64,000 nucleotides of DNA, from NCBI RefSeq assembly GCF_000276665.1, contig NW_004955416.1:3638306-3702305 (forward strand). The letters run 5' to 3'. Numbering within the stretch: position 1 is the first letter of the stretch; each line of letters begins with the position of its first letter. Below the pieces are notes generated by a model. It saw nothing but the letters and a program-made list of their open reading frames with translations. It had not been told where the DNA came from and searched no databases. This document shows, one piece after another, positions 57,365 through 64,000 of this stretch. The stretch comes from Chinchilla lanigera (Eukaryota > Chordata > Mammalia > Rodentia > Chinchillidae). Made by a program: the position numbers and the translations under genes.

Positions 57365-57610
57365 TTTGACCTTCAGATGCCTTTACCGAGTGTCTTTTGA
57401 AATGTACCATGTGAACTGCACTATCAGGGAGGTTCAGCAGCACGAGAAGGCGCTCAGCGTTGTGGGCGAGCACATTAAGTCAGGGCTGTCAGTGAGCAAG
57501 CCGTTGCGGCTAACATGCGGGCTTTATTTCATGTCAGAAAAGAGGGATATATAACTGAACGGATGTGATGAGCAGACTTTAAATGTCAGGTGGAGGTGTT
57601 GGGACTATTC
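57365..57610 (+). promoter_or_regulatory. CpG-retaining conserved-looking block, possible exon
   Basis: A strong pyrimidine tract and TTTGACCTTCAG| could act as a splice acceptor at 57378. The following 170 bases are balanced and retain CpGs (CACGAGAAGGCGCTCAGCG, GTGGGCGAGCAC, CCGTTGCGGCTAACATGCGGG). The frame through it (part of 57261-57554) ends in TAA without a donor before it. A GTGG site after TCAG at 57588 is a weak donor. It could be a conserved enhancer, a terminal exon or a lncRNA exon. No family recognised. Confidence 0.35.
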
Positions 57611-57699
57611 TGTCAGTAATGTGAAACTACTGGAAATTTTATTACATGAATAAAATAATGTCATTCATTGCATAAAATGACATATTTAGTAGAATTTTA

Positions 57700-57950
57700 A
57701 TGATTAGCATTTACTGAGCACTGTGTGCTGGATACTGTTTCTAAGCATTTTACATGCTTATATATCATTTAAGCCTCACAATAGCCCTATAAAATAGGTA
57801 GAGCCTTTATTATTCCTACGTTACAGGTGAGGAAAATGAGATACAGATAGATGAAATAACATGTCCACTCGTCACCCACTTAGTATACAGCTGAGCCAGG
57901 ATTTGAACTCATGCAGTCTGCCCCAGAGCTCCCAAGAATCACTGAGCAAT
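57700..57950 (-). mobile_element. MIR element, nearly full length
   Basis: 'GCATTTACTGAGCACTGTGT', 'AAGCATTTTACATGCTTATA', 'AAGCCTCACAATAGCCCTAT', 'AAAATAGGTAGAGCCTTTAT', 'TTACAGGTGAGGAAAATGAG' and 'GAGCCAGGATTTGAACTCAT' are reverse MIR from one end to the other. Confidence 0.93.
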
Positions 57951-58114
57951 AATGGCAGGGTAGCCAAAGGACCTTACACATAGGCAAGGCTGCTGCTGTC
58001 CTATATGGGGTCTCTATGCAAAGTCAGAAAGGAGGCTGCCTCTAAGTGAGCATTGAGGAAGGGCTGATAATTAGATGGCTTGGTATCATTGTGTAAGTTT
58101 GCTCTTTGTTTTGT

Positions 58115-58316
58115 TTTGTTTTGTTTATTGTGGTGCTAGGAGTTGAACTCAGGACATTTGCACTGAGCTACATCCTCAACCCTTCTTTTTTATTTTTGTT
58201 TTGAGAAAGGGTCTTGCTAAGTCACTAAGTTTCCCACGCTGGGTTTGAATTGATGATCCTCCTTCCTCAGCATCCAAGAATGCTGGGATTACCAACATAA
58301 TGCACTGCACCTGGCT
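58115..58316 (-). mobile_element. B1-dID dimeric SINE
   Basis: Reading the minus strand: a B1-like half (GCCAGGTGCAGTGCATTATG, GGTAATCCCAGCATTCTTGG, GCAAGACCCTTTCTCAAAAC), an A-rich linker, then an ID-like half (GGGTTGAGGATGTAGCTCAG, GAGTTCAACTCCTAGCACCA) with a (GTTTT)n-type tail on the plus strand at 58103-58125. The 7SL+ID order is that of B1-dID. Fairly diverged. Confidence 0.85.
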
Positions 58317-58567
58317 TGTTTGTGTAAGTTTCAAAAGGTGTCCCTTCCTGTGGGCAGACACAGTCCCGTGCCTGATATACAGCTCTAGAACATCAAGGCC
58401 AGACCGGAGTACTCGTTTGTCCCCATCCCAGAGACTGTTGAATATTTGATTTTCAACTGAATTGCTGAAATAAATGAAACTGTCATGTTCCCAACGCTCA
58501 GGAAAAATCAGTTTTATACCACAATACCTTGCTTCAAAGATGAATTTCTGTGGAATGAGTATGCGCA

Positions 58568-58626
58568 TGTGTGTGTAGGTGTGTGTGCGTTTGTGTGTCT
58601 GAGTGTCTGTGCATCTCTGGGGGGTG
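58568..58626 (+). repeat. Imperfect (TG)n tract
   Basis: GTGTGTGTAGGTGTGTGTGCG with TCTG interruptions. It explains the Cys/Val-rich and His/Thr-rich frames here. Confidence 0.85.
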
Positions 58627-58699
58627 TGGTATACCAGTATACAAATGAAGAAAGAGCTAAAGTTTCACATTCTAGTTGATGCCAGAAAAAGATCAAAGT

Positions 58700-60440
58700 A
58701 AAACCACAAAGTCTTGGAGTCAAGAACACAAATTCTTAACGAAATCTCACAGGAATTCACAAAAATTTTTATCAAAACGATAGGTCGTCAAAAGTCATCC
58801 AAAATTCTACTGAGGATTCAAATTGATCTTATCTAGATTTTAAGAGGGAGGCAATCCCAGCTGAGATCTCAACCACGTTATGAATAATTTTGTTTAGGGT
58901 AAATAAGAAGAGTGATCCAGAAGAGTTCCATTGTTTAAAAGACATTAGCCCATGTTAGTATTTGAAGATAACACGAATGACTTTACTGAGACACATTCGG
59001 CTATGTGGAGAAATTCATGTGCTTTTCCAAAACAGTGCACCACACTTCGGTGGCCCAGATGAGCACTGTTCTACCAGATTTGCCAGAGTGGCAGGCTTGT
59101 TCCTTCCCGTGCACTCAATCCAACTTGCCTCTTGTCCCAACCTTAGTGAAAAAAAAAATGCATGGAAATTGCCTGTTCTCAAGGTCAAGGTGTAACGTTA
59201 GCCTATTGCTTAGTCCTCCCCTAGCCTGCTGCTCCGGCCCAATCATTCTCCAGCCCAATTGCCTAGGACCCCAGGGCTGAGGCTCTCACGGTCTCCCGCC
59301 CTCTGGGACCTCCGGCCTGCTCTCTGCAACACGTAACCTTGTCTGTCCCAAGACACTGTAGGAATCTCTAGGTTCTCCTTGTGCCCTCTCACCTTCTGCA
59401 AATTTCAACCATAATTCTGCTCAGGAAAATGAAAATCTGCTTCCTTTTCATAATTTTTGGTTTTGCCTGGAGTGTTTAAGTCCTAAAACTTTTAGGACTT
59501 TCTGCTTGCTTTAAAATGCTAGAATTTAAGCTGGAATAGTTAGGTAGACTTCACCTGGTTAAGTAAAGTTAGATCATAAACTAGCTAAAATTTAAAATTA
59601 AAATGTGTCCCAAATAACTTGTTCTTACAATATGGAAGTGCTAGATTCCAGAAGTCTTTTAAGGAACCAAAATTCAAGTTGATTAGATTAGTGTAGTAGT
59701 ATGCAGACAAAAAAGCTACAAAGATTTAAACAATAGGTTATTAACATTAGGATCTCATGAATGGGCTACAAGGAATTGATGAACTCTGAAGTGATATATT
59801 GTAGACAAAGGTGTGTGTGTGTGTTTCTAAGACAAAGGCCTGTAGACTACCTCAAAATTATGAAGGAGTTAGAAATACTAAGGTACACTTTTTGGTCTAT
59901 GAACCCTACTACCTACAAATAGTCAGATATGTTCATATACATCTATACCTATATAGGAAATCAAAACTACTTGTCAAGTAGTCATGTTTACTATCTTTCC
60001 TATTATTATTTTAAGTTGTGGTACTAAAAAACACTTGAAAACATAAACACATTCCCAATCTCCATTGCTGATTTTATTGATATGTAACTTTAAAAAAGTC
60101 AAAAAATATTTCATCCTATAAATGCATCTGTAAAAGTCTAATTTCATTATTAGTGAAGCAGCCATAAGAAAAATAGTTAGATATATTCAAACACATCATA
60201 CACAAAGTATTTAAAGTTCAATAAACATTTAAAATAACCAAGCTTTTTGACAATTTTATAGCTTTATGTTATATTCTGTTCATAAACTATAAGTAGGACA
60301 TTGTTACAGTGCAGAATTAGCAATGCACAAATACCACCTATAACATGAGCTAATCCTAGCAGGTTTTTAAAATATGCATTTCACATATCTGGATTTAGAC
60401 GATAAGATGCAATTATAATTATATAACATGTTTTCTTTAC
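58700..60440. other. Unassigned unique DNA
   Basis: No gene. Overlapping plus frames at 58962-59280 have no recognisable product. A 23-base hairpin-forming palindrome is at 59478-59500 and a short (GT)n at 59811-59823. Confidence 0.4.
59478..59500. repeat. Perfect 11-base inverted repeat
   Basis: AAGTCCTAAAA, a single C, then TTTTAGGACTT. The arms are exact reverse complements. Confidence 0.97.
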
Positions 60441-60466
60441 CATGATGTCAGGAAATCCCGATGTTC
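60441..60466 (-). other. Micro-exon-like segment with good splice sites (speculative)
   Basis: On the minus strand a T-rich tract ends in TTCTTTTTTTGCAG|, followed by 26 bases starting GAACATCGGG and ending CATCATG, and then |GTAAAG. Two of the three reading frames stay open through it; one starts Glu-His-Arg-Asp-Phe-Leu. No neighbouring exon or protein family was identified. Not proof of a gene. Confidence 0.15.
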
Positions 60467-60750
60467 CTGCAAAAAAAGAATTCATTCTGGTTTAGATAAT
60501 GTCAATATCTTAAGTACACATGGAAGCACTATTTATTCTATTAAATTGAAAAGGTTATTGGTCATGCAAACCCAGTCAAATCTCAACTTTATTTGATTTT
60601 GCCATCCCCACCGGGATTATCTGAATCACATTCAATGAGAACAAATACAAGCTTTTTGACAGCAAAACTATTCCTCAACCAATACTGCATAATTGAGTCT
60701 TTTTCCACTAAGGTCAACTAGGTTAGGGTATTAATCATCAAATCTAAGAA

Positions 60751-60808
60751 GTTCTCTTTCTCTCTTTCTGTCCCTCTCTCCCCTCTCTCCCCCTCTCTTC
60801 CCTCTTCC
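60751..60808 (+). repeat. (CT)n-rich pyrimidine tract
   Basis: CTCTTTCTCTCTTTCTGTCC then CCCCTCTCTCCCCCTCTCTT. Low complexity. Confidence 0.92.
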
Positions 60809-61234
60809 GTACATCTCTTGCCTACACTTGTGTTTATTCAGCTAACAATAAAATGAGAACTTGCTGGGATTAAAAATGCATTGTTTTCACTTGCCAAAAA
60901 GCCACTAATGGGTTCACAAATTGATAAAGAATTATTTAAGATAAAACACATTGTGTTAGTTAATTCCCTACAATTTGATGTAGGAAAATCTACCGGACAG
61001 GTTTCCCAGGGACTGAGCTCCTAACTTAGTCTTCCTGCCCGCAGCCACAGAAGGGACTACGTGAAGTTGACAGGTACATTTGACGGCTCTGTGTGCCTCT
61101 GTGCTAAACACGCACTAGGTCTGGAAAGGTGAAGATGGCTACTGGTACCTTTGCCTTCAGCTAAATCATAATCGCATCGCATCTGACAGAAACGGATTAG
61201 CAAAGCCAAGTCTAGATACGAGTGTTACACCTCC
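60809..61234. other. Unassigned unique DNA
   Basis: Nothing recognised. Confidence 0.45.
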
Positions 61235-61570
61235 TGTATTTATTTTCTATTGCTGCTATAACAAATTACCATAAACAATGCATAAAACACTACAAATCTG
61301 TTATCCCCTGATTCCTTTCTTGAGGCTTTAAGGAAGAGCATTTCCATGTCTTTTCCAGGTACCACAGGCCACCACATTCTCCTGTCTGGGATCCCCTCCA
61401 TCTTCAAAGCCAGCACTGACAGAGGAAGTTCGTCTCAGTTCACACACTCTGCCTCCTCTTCTGCCTCTCTTCTCCACCTGTAAGAACCTTGTGACTACAT
61501 TTGGCCTCTCCGGATAGCCCTGAATAATCTCATCAGATTAAATCAGCCTGTTATTTTTTCAAATTTCAGA
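61235..61570 (-). mobile_element. MLT1-type MaLR LTR
   Basis: 'TATTTTCTATTGCTGCTATA' and 'ACAAATTACCATAAACAATG' match the antisense MLT1 opening ('TTAGTTTCCTAGGGCTGCTGTAACAAAGTACCACAAACTGGG'). Later 'AAGAACCTTGTGACTACATT' and 'CCTGAATAATCTCATCAG' match its far end. Diverged. Confidence 0.8.
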
Positions 61571-63240
61571 GTCCTAAACCTTTGGAGGAAAAAGAACCTG
61601 ACAAGTCAGGAGCAGAGTCGGGTATATTTTCATAAAATATAAGGCAGTGTTGAAAAGCCCAAACGAGCAAGTTAACTTATTATAGCCTTCCCTTGCCCCT
61701 AAACAAACACATTGATATTGCAAATTCAAGGGAAATGGGGATTATGGGGTGTGTGATATGGATACAGTGTATGCACATGTGGCCATCACGGGCAGACCCA
61801 GGCCGGGAGAGGTATTTGGCATCTACTTTCCTCTATACAGGGGCAATCGTTATGAATGTCATTGCAGGTGTGGTCACTATTTATTCAAGTTTGTCTCTTA
61901 CCAGTTAGATGCAATCACTTGAGAAGTGAATTTTTGCTCCAGTGACCATCAGAAGTGTATTTACGTTTCTATGAGAACACCTCGTCCAGCAAGACAGAGG
62001 CTGTGGAAGCAGAAACTCTCCACAGCAAAGGCCTGTTAGGGAAGTAGAACTTTCCCATGAAACATATTCCCATTACATAAGTAATTGCAGATATATTCTG
62101 CTGAAACAAATTGGCTCCTCAGTATAATAAAATTAAACATTATTTCATAGAAAATCTTTTAAAAATACAGATTTAAAGGAAAAAATGTAACTTTCATTAA
62201 ACATGACCACCAATACTCAAGCATTAACCTCAATAATTTACTACACTAAAAATAAGAAAATCAAAATGCTGAAAGTAGAAAATACAGTCCTGAATCTTGG
62301 GCCGCATTACCTACCTGCTTCAGTTTTGTTTCCATGAAAGAGGCAGAATTCCCTAAAGCATCATCAGTTTCTAAACTTTACACAAACCTCAAACCATCAA
62401 AATACTCCAACTTAATTTCTGTGGCCTTTACATTATAAAAAAAAAAGAAGAACCTTTTCTAATCACTAAGGTAAGAACCACTTTGCAGATACATTCATCT
62501 TCTGACAGGAATAGATACAGTTAGTATGTGATGACTGGGGCTTTAATGCACACGGGATGAAACACACGCGCAGAGGCGCAGGCACAATCACCCCCTTCAG
62601 TTCTTACCTTGCAGAACAAAAAGAAACACATGGCCTTTTATAAACTGAGGCTGGAACTGTAAAGCAGAAAGACAGACTCTTTCACATTCAAAATGCTACA
62701 TTCTCTGACTAACTGCCTAAATTCCTGCAGAGTTCTAAATGAGATACAGCATCAAAATTTTTTTTCAGTGAATATTTATCTTCTATATATCTACATAGAC
62801 TTTCATCTACATATATTTCCATTAAGGTAATTTTCTGGGCATATGTGTATATGTTGTGTTCAGCAATAATGAAATTTGCATTATGTTGTTGGAAATACCA
62901 CTGTCCAGAAAACTTAAAAAACCACGACTATAACTGCATTCCAGAGAGTCCTTAATGTGTATACAACATAAATACTGAGCTTTTCCATTATTGAGAAGGC
63001 ACTGAAGTCTGATAGATTGTAGCACCGTTGATTTTGCCATTCTTGCAAACCTATTGGTTTATTTATTTGACTGCAAGATTAGCTGTGTCACTGACGATTT
63101 GACCACCTCAGAAAAGTACTGATTGTTCCTTTGTGGCTGCAGTTTCATTAGAAAATGTTGGGAATCTTGCTCACCAACAAAGAAACGTGCTCCCTGAAGA
63201 ATTCGAGTGTCCTCCTGTTCTATTCAGTCTGTGTTCTTTT
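61571..63240. other. Unassigned unique DNA
   Basis: No gene. Short frames at 61693-61908 (+) and 62822-63040 (-) have no recognisable product. Confidence 0.45.
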
Positions 63241-63263
63241 ATTTTGGTATTGGGAATCAAACT
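63241..63263 (-). mobile_element. Very short ID-SINE fragment with target-site duplication
   Basis: ATTTTGGTATTGGGAATCAA is the 3' end of a reverse ID head. It is flanked by CAGTCTGTGTTCTTTT (63225-63240) and CAGCCTGTGTTCTTTT (63264-63279), so this is a heavily 5'-truncated insertion, not a decayed copy. Confidence 0.8.
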
Positions 63264-63279
63264 CAGCCTGTGTTCTTTT

Positions 63280-64000
63280 TGACAGTGTGTAATTCTTTGT
63301 AAGTTTGATAAGAATTAATCATGAGGTAACTCTATTCTTTATCCATGTTGTTCTCCTAATGGAAAAATATCACTTGCAGCCATAAAACATGAACTCATGA
63401 GTTGCTGTTTGGGTAACCAGGATAACTCTTTCTTGGCCAAACACATTCTCTCATGTAAATTCTCTTTACAGACCAGTAGTATTTTTAACAAACCTACCCA
63501 TGACGAAGTGTAGATGGGACCCTACAACAGAGTGATGCCACTTAGCTTGCAAAAGAATTCATATCAAAAAACATTTTGATTAAGCTCAGTGAAAGTTATC
63601 TTTAGGTTACCTTGTTGGAGACTGTGGAAGGTAGAATTGCTCTGAGCAATGGAAGTATTTCTTTTCCCACTCAGAGCCCCATAGCGATGCATTTGGGGCT
63701 GGTTGGCAGGCCTGAAGCAGAGGAATGATGCAGTATTTCCCCAGCACACACTGGGAAGAACACCTCAGACAGCACTGTGAGCACCACAGAAACGACATGT
63801 GAGCAATCTTTGCCTTCGGAACAGAACACCATCCATCCCAAGGAATGTTCCCATTCATACGACCTCATGGAATGCAGATGAACCTTAAATCAGAATCAGT
63901 TTATTACATGACTCACAAGTCATAGTTCAATATCTACCCTGCCTTCTTCCCTAGAACATGATTTTAAATAAGAAATTCTGTTTGGATTTTACTATTCCTT
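63280..64000. other. Unassigned unique DNA
   Basis: No gene or repeat recognised. Three mutually overlapping minus frames at 63564-63868 have no recognisable product. Confidence 0.4.

Noticed and set aside
1..64000. CRISPR arrays, bacterial operons, phage or integron systems
   Set aside because: No direct-repeat/spacer structure or bacterial gene density. Sequence composition and repeats are those of a mammalian nuclear genome.

Overview
This is a 64-kb piece of a mammalian nuclear genome: AT-rich, dense in SINEs, LINE fragments and old retroviral LTRs, with one 210-base assembly gap at 27386-27595. The repeats point to a rodent. There are 7SL-derived B1 elements with the rodent internal duplication, tRNA-derived ID-like SINEs (four young copies with clear target-site duplications) and a B1+ID dimer of the B1-dID type. 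That mix fits the squirrel/beaver part of the rodent tree better than mouse or rat, and a beaver-like species is my best guess. This is inference, not proof.

I find no convincing complete protein-coding gene. Long open frames are scarce. Several sit inside repeats: an L1 ORF2 tail, MaLR LTRs, (CA)n tracts, or across the N gap. The window reads as a gene desert or a very large intron. Two exon-like signals deserve a check: a short signal-peptide-like frame ending at a splice donor (31628-31730, +), and a 26-base micro-exon-like segment with good splice sites on both sides (60441-60466, -).

Layout. 1-9 kb: ID SINEs, one B1, an old L1 piece and three antisense MaLR LTRs. 9-19 kb: mostly unique AT-rich DNA with a 5S rRNA retropseudogene, an L1 fragment, one sense MaLR LTR and a diverged segment present twice on either side of that LTR. 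19-24 kb: the most repeat-rich part, with an antisense MaLR LTR, a young L1 inside an older L1, an MLT1-type LTR, and an MLT2-type LTR carrying a large AGAAT array. 24-37 kb: young B1 and ID copies, the gap, MIR, L2 and MER5-type remnants. 37-46 kb and 52-58 kb: little recent transposon material and several stretches that look like conserved non-coding DNA or enhancers. 58-64 kb: a B1-dID dimer, an MLT1-type LTR and unique DNA.

Nothing here forms a pathway or operon. The likely function, if any, is long-range regulation of a neighbouring gene outside the window. All family names come from recognising consensus motifs by eye and were not checked by a search.
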